Source: a bacterium
GTDB lineage: Bacteria > Patescibacteria > Dojkabacteria > SC72
NCBI GenBank assembly: GCA_029553845.1
Contig: JAKPKF010000256.1
Span: forward strand, 1 to 25,978
Direction: 5' to 3'
DNA: 25,978 nt
Shown here: positions 1 to 8,917 of the stretch, in pieces
Numbering within the stretch: position 1 is the stretch's first letter
Layout of the letters: each line of letters starts with the position of its first letter
Notes under the pieces: generated by a model
What the model saw: only the letters and a program-made list of their open reading frames with translations
What the model was told of the DNA's origin: nothing
Databases searched by the model: none
Made by a program: the position numbers and the translations under genes

Positions 1-10
1 TTAAAATATG

Positions 11-75
11 TAAGGTGCATGGAGGATAGGACTCCAGAGTTTAGCTAACTAGTAGGGTGCAAGTCCCTCACCTTG
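11..75 (+). ncRNA. tRNA-like or group II intron-like RNA remnant
   Basis: A cloverleaf can be drawn. The acceptor-like stem pairs 11-17 with 69-75, including one T-G pair. A D-like arm pairs TGGA 20-23 with TCCA 33-36. A short stem pairs AGTT 38-41 with AACT 47-50. A T-like arm pairs AGGG 54-57 with CCCT 65-68 around the loop TGCAAGT, which matches the T-loop consensus at six of seven positions. The anticodon loop has only five bases, so this is not a normal functional tRNA. The stretch AGGGTGCAAGTCCCT also resembles part of domain I of bacterial group II introns. The upstream sequence is outside the window, so I cannot choose between a tRNA pseudogene, an intron fragment and another RNA. Confidence 0.25.
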
Positions 76-84
76 GGTTATAAC

Positions 85-120
85 CTTCCTCCCTCACTTC
101 CGAAAGGTTGGGGGGAGGAG
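85..120 (+). other. strong hairpin capped by a GAAA tetraloop
   Basis: Bases 85-97 pair with 108-120 at 11 of 13 positions, counting G-T pairs. The tip is CC-GAAA-GG at 100-107, a GNRA tetraloop. No run of T follows, so a simple rho-independent terminator is unlikely. It probably belongs to the same structured RNA as the element just upstream. Confidence 0.4.
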
Positions 121-121
121 C

Positions 122-359
122 AGTCTTTGTATCTATTTGAAATGATATATAAATGTGATAGTATATTTAATATCTGATTAAATGATGTTATTTAATCATT
201 AGTTATTATTAACATATTAAATAAAAATAGAAGACTTACTTCTTGTATTTCCAACCTCTTTTTGTTCCCGTTGTCAACTTTTCAGTACCATTGCCTAAAT
301 TTAAATTATGGGATATAATAACCTATAGTTATATTTATATAATTTTACGTTAAATAAAA
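122..359 (+). promoter_or_regulatory. AT-rich intergenic region with -10-like boxes before the first gene
   Basis: No gene is visible here. TATAAT occurs at 314-319 and 338-343 on the plus strand. The second box would start transcription near 350, leaving a leader of about ten bases before the ATG at 360. No convincing -35 box and no Shine-Dalgarno sequence are present. The region is so AT-rich that -10-like hexamers are expected by chance. Confidence 0.3.
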
Positions 360-1556
360 ATGCCTAACGAAATTTCCGGTATAGAAGGGTTTAGTGATGA
401 GACCAATAGTAGCAGAGATATTTCAATGGATGGATTAGAGGGTAGTTTGGAAACTGGCTATGAAGGAGGTGAGCGTAGAGAGAACAGTACTGTAGAAGAG
501 AATGAAAGAGATGATACAAAGTACAGTAAGAGTAGAAAATTCTCAGCGAATAAAGTGATTGGAGGTATACTTGTTGGTGCGGGATTATTATCTACAAGAG
601 GTTCTGTAGTTAATGCAAATAGAAATATTGATAAGGAGATATTAAATGAAAAAGCTCCTGCTAATTCGCTCTTATTAGATAGAAATTCTCTTAGGATAAA
701 TAAGGAACAACATAGTTTTTTGGATTCGAATATAAGCTCACACTTTGATAAGGGTAGGCTTGTTGTAGACCAGATCGAGGAATATGAGAGTAATTTATTA
801 GTGAAGGATAATTATGTAGAACAAGAGGAGTTGAAACCCCAAAGGGAGCAATTTTGGACAGAAAAGCTTGAACCTATAGAGGGAAATAAGGTTCCATTTG
901 GGGATTTTGTTGATGTGGAGGTTGCTAATTGTTTAGATCTAACGAATTGGAAAGATTATGAATTAATTTCTACGGAAGATTTAGAACCTACTAATTTTGT
1001 ACCTAGACTTGTCTCTTATATTTATTATGATGAGAAAGGACAGAGTGGTGTTTTGAGTCCTAGACTATATGTTATACCTATGAGTAAAAGTATGACAACA
1101 TTTGATGCAGAACTTCCGGTTTTAGAATACTCGTTAAATCCAGATATGCTTCATTCTCTTGCAGTATCTAAGATGTATACAGTTTCTACGCCTGAAGGAG
1201 CAGAAATTGTTTTTGGTGGCCCAGAAGATAGTGATAAAAATGTTTTTAATGGGAAGTTTATTGTTCTTATGTGGGTGACAACTACTAGAGGAGAGAGGAT
1301 AGACTTTATGCTTCCAGAGGATAATCCTGAAGAAACGAAATTGCTGATACAAAGACTGTCACGATATCGTGAAAGAATTAATTTAAATTTCAGTCTCTGG
1401 CCAGAGAAAGTTATCCTTTCTCCAGATTCTGAGACAAAAGATTTCCAAGAGCTGTTAAATCATTATGATCCAGAATTGTTACGTTTTGCTAGAAAATATA
1501 ATCCAATAGAAATAAAGCGCTTTGTTAAAATCTTTGAAGATGAGTTTTTTAAGTAA
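360..1556 (+). CDS. hypothetical protein with acidic N-terminus and weak membrane segment
   Basis: I do not recognise this 398-residue protein. Residues 1-60 are acidic and rich in Glu, Asp, Ser and Gly. A short hydrophobic, Gly-rich stretch at about 65-78 is preceded by lysines and could be a signal anchor or weak transmembrane segment. After it comes a charged linker (about 85-175) and a longer, probably folded C-terminal part (about 175-398) with no cofactor motif I can name. The ATG at 360 has no Shine-Dalgarno sequence, and a TATAAT box lies 16 bases upstream. The gene precedes three surface-type genes on the same strand, which suggests an envelope role, but that is only context. Confidence 0.65.
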   Translation: MPNEISGIEGFSDETNSSRDISMDGLEGSLETGYEGGERRENSTVEENERDDTKYSKSRKFSANKVIGGILVGAGLLSTRGSVVNANRNIDKEILNEKAPANSLLLDRNSLRINKEQHSFLDSNISSHFDKGRLVVDQIEEYESNLLVKDNYVEQEELKPQREQFWTEKLEPIEGNKVPFGDFVDVEVANCLDLTNWKDYELISTEDLEPTNFVPRLVSYIYYDEKGQSGVLSPRLYVIPMSKSMTTFDAELPVLEYSLNPDMLHSLAVSKMYTVSTPEGAEIVFGGPEDSDKNVFNGKFIVLMWVTTTRGERIDFMLPEDNPEETKLLIQRLSRYRERINLNFSLWPEKVILSPDSETKDFQELLNHYDPELLRFARKYNPIEIKRFVKIFEDEFFK

Positions 1557-1588
1557 TTGCATTATTGGAATCTTAGAATTGTTCTCTC

Positions 1589-1618
1589 TTGTAAATTCTG
1601 TAAATATCTGTGTATAAT
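1589..1618 (+). promoter_or_regulatory. probable promoter for the surface-protein operon
   Basis: TTGTAA at 1589-1594 and TATAAT at 1613-1618 are separated by 18 bases. Transcription would start near 1625, about 60 bases before the ATG at 1685. It lies in the only gap between the first gene and the three following, closely packed genes. Confidence 0.5.
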
Positions 1619-1684
1619 CTGTTAATAAATTAAACTGCTCGCTTCTTGTTTTGTTTGGTGCGTTTAATTTGCCATAGAAAGGTT

Positions 1685-3046
1685 ATGAATATTAAAGCTG
1701 GAAAGTTGTTCAAAGTGTATGTTATTTTTTCTCTTTTGTTATTGGCTTTAGGAGCTTATTATATTTACGAGAGATTTTTCCTAAAGGATGAGTATTTGAA
1801 AATCGCTGAGTCTAGGGTTTTCTTTGAAGCGGATCTGACAGATCTTCATTCTGGAGAGCCTGTTCTTACTTCAATCCCTATTCGTTTAACGAGTTTTGAT
1901 GAAAGTGACTGTCGGCTTAAATATTGTTTTCTTTCAAACTGTTCCTACATATTTGATATGGGATGTGCTAGTTTTCGGGGTGGATATGATGGACCTGGTT
2001 ACTACAGATTAAGAGTAGAATTTCAGGATAGGAAAAAAAGATTTTTGTATAATACGAAAATCCTAAAGAACTGGCAATTGGAATTGGTTGACAGGAAAGA
2101 CTTCTCACCGGACAGGTATTTGCAAGGTTTTAAGGATCTCTTGTCGGAAGAGTATTTGTGGAGAATGTCCTCTGTCCCTATATCTCCGGTTTCATCGTCT
2201 GTGGAAGATTGGTTTAAGAATGAAAAAGTTTTTTTGAGTAACAACTATCTTAAATCTCTCTCTCTCTTACCTGAGTTAGCAGAAGTTTTAATGGATGAAG
2301 AGTTGATAGCAATTTTTGATAGGGAGTTGGAATATCTCAATCTCAATAAAGTGGAAATAATTAAAGAAAATAGCCATATACTATATGAGGATACTCAAAT
2401 TAAGTATATACGGTATCCAGAAGCATATATTCTAAGACTTGTGGATCTTGGTTTAGACAAGGATTATCTCCTTTTCATAGACAATTTTCTTATCCCAGAA
2501 TATTCGGAATCTACTCTTCTATTAGATCTTGATAAGGACCCATTATTGCTCATGGGGAGCGCTGTTTACTCCGAGGGGTATCTGAATTTGGTTCGGTACT
2601 CTGACTATTCTCGGGTATTTAGAGATTATGGGAGAGATGAATTAGCGAACTACGCCAAGAACAAGATGATTGAGGTATATGAAGATTCTGGATTTACAAT
2701 AAATGGCTTGTGTTCTTTGGTACATTCAAATCAAGATGTTATAGCCCCCTTAAAAATGAAGAGGCAACTAGAGCAAATTTTACTTAATGATAACTGGGAG
2801 TTGATAGAAGGCAATCTGTATGAACTATTAATGTGTGATTTGTATGCTAAGAATAATGAGATAAAGATTCGAGGTTTAGATGATGGAATACAAGGTGCTT
2901 TGGAATTAAATACAATAAAAGTAGGGGATAATTTGTTTGTTGTCAGAAGTCACGCTACTGAAGGGCAAGATGAAGTGATGAGTCTAGATACTCCTACCTA
3001 TAGTTTGTTAGATAATATTTTGTATCTATTGTATGAAAATAATTAA
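1685..3046 (+). CDS. hypothetical membrane-anchored protein
   Basis: The frame is open from a TTG at 1646, but the ATG at 1685 fits better. It follows an AGAAAGG purine tract, and the product then begins with a basic segment (MNIKAGKLFK) and a hydrophobic helix at about residues 10-29, a typical signal anchor. That gives 453 residues, mostly outside the membrane if the N-terminus stays inside. Four cysteines cluster about 30-50 residues beyond the first extracellular stretch, which suggests disulfides. I recognise no family. The 3' end overlaps the next gene by 14 bases, indicating translational coupling with the large cysteine-rich secreted protein. A shared role in surface assembly is an inference from this arrangement. 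Confidence 0.7.
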   Translation: MNIKAGKLFKVYVIFSLLLLALGAYYIYERFFLKDEYLKIAESRVFFEADLTDLHSGEPVLTSIPIRLTSFDESDCRLKYCFLSNCSYIFDMGCASFRGGYDGPGYYRLRVEFQDRKKRFLYNTKILKNWQLELVDRKDFSPDRYLQGFKDLLSEEYLWRMSSVPISPVSSSVEDWFKNEKVFLSNNYLKSLSLLPELAEVLMDEELIAIFDRELEYLNLNKVEIIKENSHILYEDTQIKYIRYPEAYILRLVDLGLDKDYLLFIDNFLIPEYSESTLLLDLDKDPLLLMGSAVYSEGYLNLVRYSDYSRVFRDYGRDELANYAKNKMIEVYEDSGFTINGLCSLVHSNQDVIAPLKMKRQLEQILLNDNWELIEGNLYELLMCDLYAKNNEIKIRGLDDGIQGALELNTIKVGDNLFVVRSHATEGQDEVMSLDTPTYSLLDNILYLLYENN

Positions 3047-6000
3047 GAGATTATTAGTTCTTTCAATTGTCTCCTGTTTTTTTTTCTTGGGAGCTTCTAA
3101 AACTTTTGTATATTCATGGCTAGGTACCAATTGTTCTTGTATAGGTACTACATATTATTGCTATACTTGTACTAAATGTCCTACGCTTGCATGCCAAGGT
3201 CTTTCATGTGAGCAAATTCGCAGGGGTCCTGAGCAATGTACTTGTTTTGAGGGAGCTTGCAGTTGTCATCCGGAATATAATATGTGCTGTAATTACACAA
3301 CCTGGGAGCCAGATTCTTGCAATTGTATGACCTGTTGCACTCCTGGACCATGTAGTTGTCCTGCTTGTCCTGATGGCTATACTACAGCTAATACAGGATG
3401 TAAGGTCAGTAGTTGTCCTAGTGGTTGGACACTAAGTAGTGGAACTTGTACAAAGTCGTGTTCGAATGGATGTAATAACTGTGGAACCCAGACTTGTTAT
3501 CGTAAGGCTCAATATACCTCTGCACCATCGCAACCTACCAGTTTAACAGTAAGGTTGGGTGGTGTAGATTATAATATAACTAGTACAAGCTCTAGTAACC
3601 CTTTAAGAATAGAGTACGATGGATCCTCTGCAAGAAAGGTTTTTTCCAATGATGCTCCTTCAGGTGCATATTATCAATATCTTCTATATGGTTCTTATTC
3701 TGGGGGTTCTGCTACTTCAAATTATGATGCTGTAAATGAGAAAATACAACCTACATCAGGAAGTTTCTCTCCTTCTGCTGGTCCTGCAAGGTTTGAAGCT
3801 CAGCATTTCTATTACAAATGTTTTAACCAAAATCCTAATACAAAGCTATATTCTGGAACTAAAACAGGATATTTCTGTTTAGAAACTAATATAATAGATA
3901 TAAGTCAACCATCCTACAAGCCATCTAGCTTAACCTTTAGACTAAACCCTTACACTATTTCTCTTTCTGAAACAAGTGATACTGTGATTCCTCTAGTATG
4001 TGAGGGAGAAACACCAGAAGTATATATTCCTGCAGTAAGTCTTCCAGAAGCTAAGGGGATAAGGTACAACTATTTCGCAAGAGACTCTAGCAATACGCAG
4101 CTGTTTGAAACAGTATCATCAACAAACCGTATTAACTTTACTCCGGTTTCCTATCTCCAAACTGAAGGAAATACTGGTTCTGTAACTGGTTCTTTCGAGA
4201 CCTTAAACTGGTGTGATAATAATTGGAAATACTCTCCAACAAGAACGGGTAGATTTAAGGTAGAAACTAATGACCCATTACCTAAACCTGCTCAATTGGA
4301 TCTCTGTGTTTCTGGCTTATGTGCAACAGGAGGTCTTTCAGAAAATTCCAGCAACCCATCCTTGGTAAGGGTATCTTGTACGCAGGGAGATACACAAATG
4401 TCTCTCTCTTCAGTACTGGGGACCCTCTACAATCGCAATCTCTATGAATACTCTTCTGCCAATTTCGCAACTATTTTAAGCGAAAATCGGGTTCAAGTAT
4501 ATCCTAACTCTCCAACATACTTAAAAGAGGGAGATTCAGGGTCGATAACAGGAAGACATATGAGAAAGGATAGATGTAATATTGGCGAACAGTACTCTCC
4601 AAGCATCACAGGCTATTACAAAGTAGAGGTCAATGAACCAGTAGATGCTCCAGAAGATGTATATATGAGAATAGATGGGCAGGAGACAAAGCTCTCAAAG
4701 GATCAGTCTAAGCCTACTAAGATAAAAATGCCCTCCACAAACAAAAATGTTCAGACAGCTCTAAAAAGTATCTCCCTCCCTCGCACGGCTCATCCCTCTC
4801 AATATGGGTATAGGTTTGAAGTAAACAACTGGGGAGTGGACCAGGAATGGATAAGGTGGAATTTATGTAGTTCTCCCTATCCTGAAGACTACTGTACTGA
4901 GGCAGATCAAGCAAGGCTACAAAATTTTGTTCCTTCTGGTATGGATGTCTTGGAAGTACTAAAAGAAGGGGCACGTGGCCATGTTGTAGGTGGATATTAC
5001 ACATGTAACCTTTGTGGCTGTCCTCACAATGGAGCTCCTAATGGTACTAGAGTAGATTCTGGATTAGAATCAGGTTACTATCTTGTTAACAGAAATCCGG
5101 AGATGGAGGGAATAATACAGTTTGATCCTGAGTTGCAAGGAGTAAAAAATTGTGTTCCAGAGGATAACCATACAGGTCTTACCGAAGGCAATACTATTGC
5201 TGTAACCATAGAGGGAAGGGATTACGATGGAGAGGATGAGATTAGTGGTATGGTTCTCTATTTAGTCAAAGAAGATAAAGCTAATTCTATTCACAGCCTA
5301 AAATCGATAAGTGACAGACCTGGGAGCTACACTGGAACAGACTCTGATTCTGTAGGGATAATGATTAAAAAGAAACCACAAAGCTCTTCTTGGACTACAA
5401 ATGATTTTGAATTATATGTGACAACAGGTCAAAGTGGGACATGGATTGTCAGGCGACTGCAAGGAGAGGAAGTAACCATTGAGAACACTGCAAGAGACGA
5501 TATTATTACAATAAATAATATTAGTGCTGACAAGAAAAATATCCAAGAGGGAGAATCTTCTTATGAAAAAGTAATATTTAAGTTTGATTTAACATTTCAT
5601 TCTCCTGGTGAGGACAATTTATATTTAGACGGTACGTATCAGATATGGGGAATGGTTTTCGATCAATATATGATTTTCAAACCCGAAGGGGAAGCTTATT
5701 CCTATATAGATCAAACTCGTGGGATGAGGAATGATTTTAACTGGACATTTGATTTCAATCCTCCCGTTATAGGGGAGGATTTGCAGAGCTATCCATTTCC
5801 TCCGTCACACATCTATATAGAATTGGAGGGCTCTGTTTTACATGACAATCTAGGTTCTGGAGGTTCTGGAGTTAGAAATATCATCTTAGATGCATACAGA
5901 AGTAATGCTGAACATGATCAAATAGATGATTTAGTATTAAAATTGCCTTTGAACAAACCGGATGGAGAACTAGAGAGCAATGCTACTATAACTCCTCTGG

Positions 6001-7196
6001 TAGGGGAAGGAACTGATATTGGAAGTTTTGGTGCTATCAATTCATGGAATTTAGAAACGAAGGATTGGCCAGAGAAGGTATTGGTTGATATCCTTAATAA
6101 TGAAGAAGGAGACATAATATTTTATGCTACTGCTTTTGATAAGGCATGTAACTACTCTACGAATAATGGAGTACGAATTGATTTGCGCTCATGGATAACA
6201 ACTAGAGGAGGAGTAATGTATTCGGTAGATAATTTTGGGCCTGAAGCAAAAGCGTTAGATGAAGGCGATGGAATACAGGCATATAGATTATCTTCAGGAG
6301 AATTGTCATTGAAAACTTTAACAGAAAATCAAATCATATATGAAATGACGACAGGAACAAAGGTATTAATGTCCAAAATTGATCGTTTGAATGGAATTAC
6401 TCATAATACAAAAGCTGGCGATACTCAAGGCAAAGGAGGCGTTAGAGCTGTTAGAGCGGTAGGGATTCAAGACGACAATAATCTTAATAGATTTTGGTTT
6501 AACTACTTCAAGTTGAAGTTAGAAAAAGAGAGAAAGGAGAACGAGAATGAGTCTCCTCAGTTTGAGTACGTTGAGACAAAAGGAGACACTGAAATTAGAA
6601 CATTAGAGAGTGTATGCAAAGATAGTAAAGTATGTGCAATATATTCTAAAGATTCAATAACACTGGCTAATAAAAACGAGGATGGAGAGGACGAAACGTT
6701 CTATTGTGATAGGAAAGCATTGATTATGTCAGAGGGAGATATTCATATAGAGCCTGATTTTGTTAATAAGGATCTTGATGGAGAAATGTCTGGTTGTATA
6801 ATCATTGCCAATGGAAAGATTACGATAGGGGAAGGGCAGTATAGAAGTATCCCCCCTGTAAATCCAGAGAGTACTACTGATGCAGGAGTTGTAGGATATG
6901 ATTACATAGAGGCCTTTATGATGGCTGAAGGACAAATCTTAATCCAGCCTGCGGATAGGGATAAGCTAGTAAGAGATGGACTTGAAATTAAAGGTTCCCT
7001 TGTTTCATTTGGAACGGGTCTGGTCCCAGATCAAGGAGAAAAATCAATCTATATACAAAGAAGTTTGAAATTACATACATTAACTAATCCAGTTTTGGTA
7101 ATGCTTTGGGATATGAGGTACGCTAAGATCTCTGAATACTTTTTTGGTAAAGATAGTAACCTTTACAAACAAGAGGTAGGATTTAAAGTGTTTTAA
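3033..7196 (+). CDS. giant secreted cysteine-rich repeat protein, putative adhesin
   Basis: This 1387-residue protein starts with a signal peptide (MKIIKR, then a hydrophobic core to about residue 22). IVSC at 12-15 matches a lipobox, but it lies inside the hydrophobic core, so lipidation is doubtful. Residues 34-155 contain 27 cysteines in 122 positions, many as CxC, CxxC or CC. About four tandem domains follow at roughly 166-286, 292-413, 415-535 and 538-688. Each closes with a [TS]G-aromatic motif such as TGYFCLETN or TGYYKVEVNE, and three carry an EGxxGxxxG motif before it. The rest is long, probably beta-rich, with a C-terminal stretch of short Gly-punctuated strands (about 1230-1370). 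The 14-base overlap with the preceding gene and the nine-base gap to a pilin-like gene suggest a pilus-linked or surface adhesin; this is inference. No Shine-Dalgarno sequence precedes the ATG. Confidence 0.75.
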   Translation: MKIIKRLLVLSIVSCFFFLGASKTFVYSWLGTNCSCIGTTYYCYTCTKCPTLACQGLSCEQIRRGPEQCTCFEGACSCHPEYNMCCNYTTWEPDSCNCMTCCTPGPCSCPACPDGYTTANTGCKVSSCPSGWTLSSGTCTKSCSNGCNNCGTQTCYRKAQYTSAPSQPTSLTVRLGGVDYNITSTSSSNPLRIEYDGSSARKVFSNDAPSGAYYQYLLYGSYSGGSATSNYDAVNEKIQPTSGSFSPSAGPARFEAQHFYYKCFNQNPNTKLYSGTKTGYFCLETNIIDISQPSYKPSSLTFRLNPYTISLSETSDTVIPLVCEGETPEVYIPAVSLPEAKGIRYNYFARDSSNTQLFETVSSTNRINFTPVSYLQTEGNTGSVTGSFETLNWCDNNWKYSPTRTGRFKVETNDPLPKPAQLDLCVSGLCATGGLSENSSNPSLVRVSCTQGDTQMSLSSVLGTLYNRNLYEYSSANFATILSENRVQVYPNSPTYLKEGDSGSITGRHMRKDRCNIGEQYSPSITGYYKVEVNEPVDAPEDVYMRIDGQETKLSKDQSKPTKIKMPSTNKNVQTALKSISLPRTAHPSQYGYRFEVNNWGVDQEWIRWNLCSSPYPEDYCTEADQARLQNFVPSGMDVLEVLKEGARGHVVGGYYTCNLCGCPHNGAPNGTRVDSGLESGYYLVNRNPEMEGIIQFDPELQGVKNCVPEDNHTGLTEGNTIAVTIEGRDYDGEDEISGMVLYLVKEDKANSIHSLKSISDRPGSYTGTDSDSVGIMIKKKPQSSSWTTNDFELYVTTGQSGTWIVRRLQGEEVTIENTARDDIITINNISADKKNIQEGESSYEKVIFKFDLTFHSPGEDNLYLDGTYQIWGMVFDQYMIFKPEGEAYSYIDQTRGMRNDFNWTFDFNPPVIGEDLQSYPFPPSHIYIELEGSVLHDNLGSGGSGVRNIILDAYRSNAEHDQIDDLVLKLPLNKPDGELESNATITPLVGEGTDIGSFGAINSWNLETKDWPEKVLVDILNNEEGDIIFYATAFDKACNYSTNNGVRIDLRSWITTRGGVMYSVDNFGPEAKALDEGDGIQAYRLSSGELSLKTLTENQIIYEMTTGTKVLMSKIDRLNGITHNTKAGDTQGKGGVRAVRAVGIQDDNNLNRFWFNYFKLKLEKERKENENESPQFEYVETKGDTEIRTLESVCKDSKVCAIYSKDSITLANKNEDGEDETFYCDRKALIMSEGDIHIEPDFVNKDLDGEMSGCIIIANGKITIGEGQYRSIPPVNPESTTDAGVVGYDYIEAFMMAEGQILIQPADRDKLVRDGLEIKGSLVSFGTGLVPDQGEKSIYIQRSLKLHTLTNPVLVMLWDMRYAKISEYFFGKDSNLYKQEVGFKVF
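3528..5099 (+). repeat. tandem-domain region within the giant surface protein
   Basis: The encoded residues 166-689 form about four diverged copies of a domain of 120-150 residues. Each opens with a Pro-rich linker followed by a strand such as SLTVRLGG, SLTFRLNP, QLDLCVSG or DVYMRIDG. Each ends with a [TS]G[YR][YF] motif. Copies two to four contain TEGNTGSVTG, KEGDSGSITG and KEGARGHVVG at the matching place. The copies are too diverged at DNA level for recent duplication. An Ig-like beta-sandwich is plausible but unproven. Confidence 0.55.
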
Positions 7197-7205
7197 CAGG
7201 AAAAT

Positions 7206-8207
7206 ATGAATAGAAATATGACAAAAAACAAATACTCAGGACAAGCTCTTGCTATAGCGATGTTGATATTAGTAGTTTCTTCATTAATAGGATTAGCTAT
7301 GTATTCTAGAACTACAAAAGATAAAACATTAACTTTAGAAGAGAGAGCTTCAGGAGAAGCCTTAGAAGTTTCTGATGTAATTCTGAATAATATAACAAGT
7401 TTTACTGTAGAGGAAATAGCAATGAAACTAAATGAGTACTACTATGAGGAAGGGGACAGCTTTGATTTAACAGATGAAGTGGTATTATACGAAAACAGTG
7501 GAGAGGATGATATAACACTCCTTTTTAGAAGCTTAGGTTTACTTGCCGATAACGAGAAGTTCTCTGAAACATTAGACCCTTTGTGTCCGGTAAGCATTCT
7601 TCCTAATGAATATCAGTTAACAATACAGAAGACTTCTCCAGATATAGGATATGAATTGAGGCCAGGACACATATGGTCTTTCCCTACATGGAAATTAATA
7701 ATACCGTTCGACCCGAATGCAGAAGAAAGGTCTTGTATTCTTAGACTAAAAATATCTGAGATAGGAGATCCTCTTGCAGGGTTTGTTCTAACAAAGCTAT
7801 ATTGCGAATATAACCAACAGACAGATCTTGTGCAATCTTGTACAGATATAGAAAATGAATATGAAATGGTAAATTATAGATTTGGAACATCATCCGGAGA
7901 GACATATTCAGGATTTTTGGATGATCACTGGACAGGAATCTCCCCTGGAGAGACAATAGAGTTTTCTCTCGAAGAAGATGGAGTTAGAGAGATTCCAACT
8001 GAAATAAGGATAAAGGCACTGGGAAGGTTGGGTTCTCCGGGTATTAAGATTTCCTATGAATTAGAGGGAGATTGTGGGATAGATGTTAATATGTATCTAG
8101 TAAGAGCTACAGCAAACTGTTCTGGGGTATACAGGGGCAAAGAAATAGTAGTTCCGCAGAAAGGTCACAATCTACTCTTTGACTATGTATATTTTAAAGG
8201 ATTGTAG
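7206..8207 (+). CDS. PilX-like/minor pilin-type protein
   Basis: A 333-residue protein whose N-terminus is a short basic leader and a 22-residue hydrophobic helix (SGQALAIAMLILVVSS... at about 11-33). This is the layout of type IV pilus minor pilins of the PilX type. The prepilin Glu+5 is absent after the candidate Gly12, so processing by a classical prepilin peptidase is uncertain. The exported part contains six cysteines, in keeping with the very cysteine-rich protein encoded just upstream. The ATG follows an AGGA element and sits nine bases after the previous stop, so both genes are probably translated from one transcript. A second in-frame ATG lies four codons in. The pilin-like fold is known for the family; the partnership with the giant protein is inferred. 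Confidence 0.6.
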   Translation: MNRNMTKNKYSGQALAIAMLILVVSSLIGLAMYSRTTKDKTLTLEERASGEALEVSDVILNNITSFTVEEIAMKLNEYYYEEGDSFDLTDEVVLYENSGEDDITLLFRSLGLLADNEKFSETLDPLCPVSILPNEYQLTIQKTSPDIGYELRPGHIWSFPTWKLIIPFDPNAEERSCILRLKISEIGDPLAGFVLTKLYCEYNQQTDLVQSCTDIENEYEMVNYRFGTSSGETYSGFLDDHWTGISPGETIEFSLEEDGVREIPTEIRIKALGRLGSPGIKISYELEGDCGIDVNMYLVRATANCSGVYRGKEIVVPQKGHNLLFDYVYFKGL

Positions 8208-8245
8208 GAAGGAAGGGGAGTGTTCGATAAGATATGTATAAGCCC

Positions 8246-8274
8246 TTGCATCTTCTGTTTTTGTATGTTAAAAT
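8246..8274 (+). promoter_or_regulatory. rRNA operon promoter
   Basis: TTGCAT at 8246-8251 and TAAAAT at 8269-8274 are separated by exactly 17 bases, which predicts a start near 8281. This is the only well-spaced promoter I see between the last surface gene and the 16S gene. It gives a leader of about 265 bases containing a boxA-like site, several hairpins and the 5' half of the 16S processing stem. Confidence 0.6.
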
Positions 8275-8280
8275 CCTCTC

Positions 8281-8546
8281 GAGTTTGGGATATACGTGTG
8301 AAGGTAAGGCTTCCTCTTAAAGAGATTGATTCTTTAACGAATACTTAGTTGCCAAAGGTGTTTTTATCTTTGGGACTGTTATCCTCCTCAGCTCCTTAAA
8401 AGTTGAAGAGTGACAGGAAGTCTAAATTTTTTACGACTTTCTAAATTAGTGTGATTGGGTTCACACAATTCATTTAGTCAGACAATTAAAATCCAACTTA
8501 ATGCTGGTTGGTCATACTATGCATATAGTATGTAAGTCAAGCGTTT
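8281..8546 (+). promoter_or_regulatory. rRNA leader with boxA-like site and hairpins
   Basis: TCTTTAAC at 8331-8338, within TTGATTCTTTAACGAATA, matches the core of the boxA antitermination signal of rRNA operons. Similar boxA-like cores appear after the 16S gene (10194-10200) and before the 5S gene (13858-13868). The leader also holds hairpins CCAAAG/CTTTGG (8352-8373), GTGTGA/TCACAC (8449-8466) and CATACTAT/ATAGTATG (8513-8532). These are consistent with NusB/NusE-type antitermination and with precursor folding. Confidence 0.45.
8398..8423 (+). other. 5' half of the 16S precursor processing stem
   Basis: These 26 bases pair almost fully with 10153-10179 on the other side of the 16S gene, including the uninterrupted core GTGACAGGAA/TTCCTGTCAC. 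A long duplex bringing the two ends of pre-16S together is the standard RNase III substrate in bacterial rRNA operons. The pairing is seen directly; the enzyme is inferred. Confidence 0.75.
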
Positions 8547-8614
8547 TTCAATGAGAGTTTGATCATAGCTCAGGATGAACGTTGGCTGTGTGCCTAAGGT
8601 ATGCAAGTCGAACG

Positions 8615-8658
8615 ATCCCGCTAACCTATAGTTGCTTGCAATTACTGGTTTTAGGGAT
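8615..8658 (+). repeat. rRNA palindromic element, copy A (16S h6)
   Basis: The left arm TCCCGCTAACCTATAG (8616-8631) is identical to the family consensus. The right arm (8642-8657, TTACTGGTTTTAGGGA) is eroded and pairs at only about 12 of 16 positions. The space between the arms is only ten bases. It forms the V1 hairpin h6 of the 16S rRNA. This is the shortest and most diverged of the five full copies. Confidence 0.6.
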
Positions 8659-8800
8659 AGTGGCAAACGGGTGAGTAACACGTGGATAACCTGCCTTGAA
8701 ATCATGAATAGCTTATCGAAAGATGGGATAATACATGATAGTCTTACTTTTTCTTAAGATTTTGTAAGTAAAGCTACGGCGTTTCAAGAGGGGTCCGCGT

Positions 8801-8838
<38 letters not shown>

Positions 8839-8876
8839 TAAGACGGGTAGCTGGCGTGAGAGCGCGGTCAGCCACC

Positions 8877-8917
<41 letters not shown>

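Noticed and set aside
1646..1684. Upstream TTG start extending the second gene by 13 codons
   Set aside because: The extension adds Cys and His residues before the basic-hydrophobic anchor. The ATG at 1685 has a purine-rich site and gives a normal signal anchor.
8352..8373. CCAAAG/CTTTGG hairpin as a terminator in the rRNA leader
   Set aside because: Only six pairs, no T tract after it, and it lies downstream of the rRNA promoter, so it is more likely part of the leader structure.
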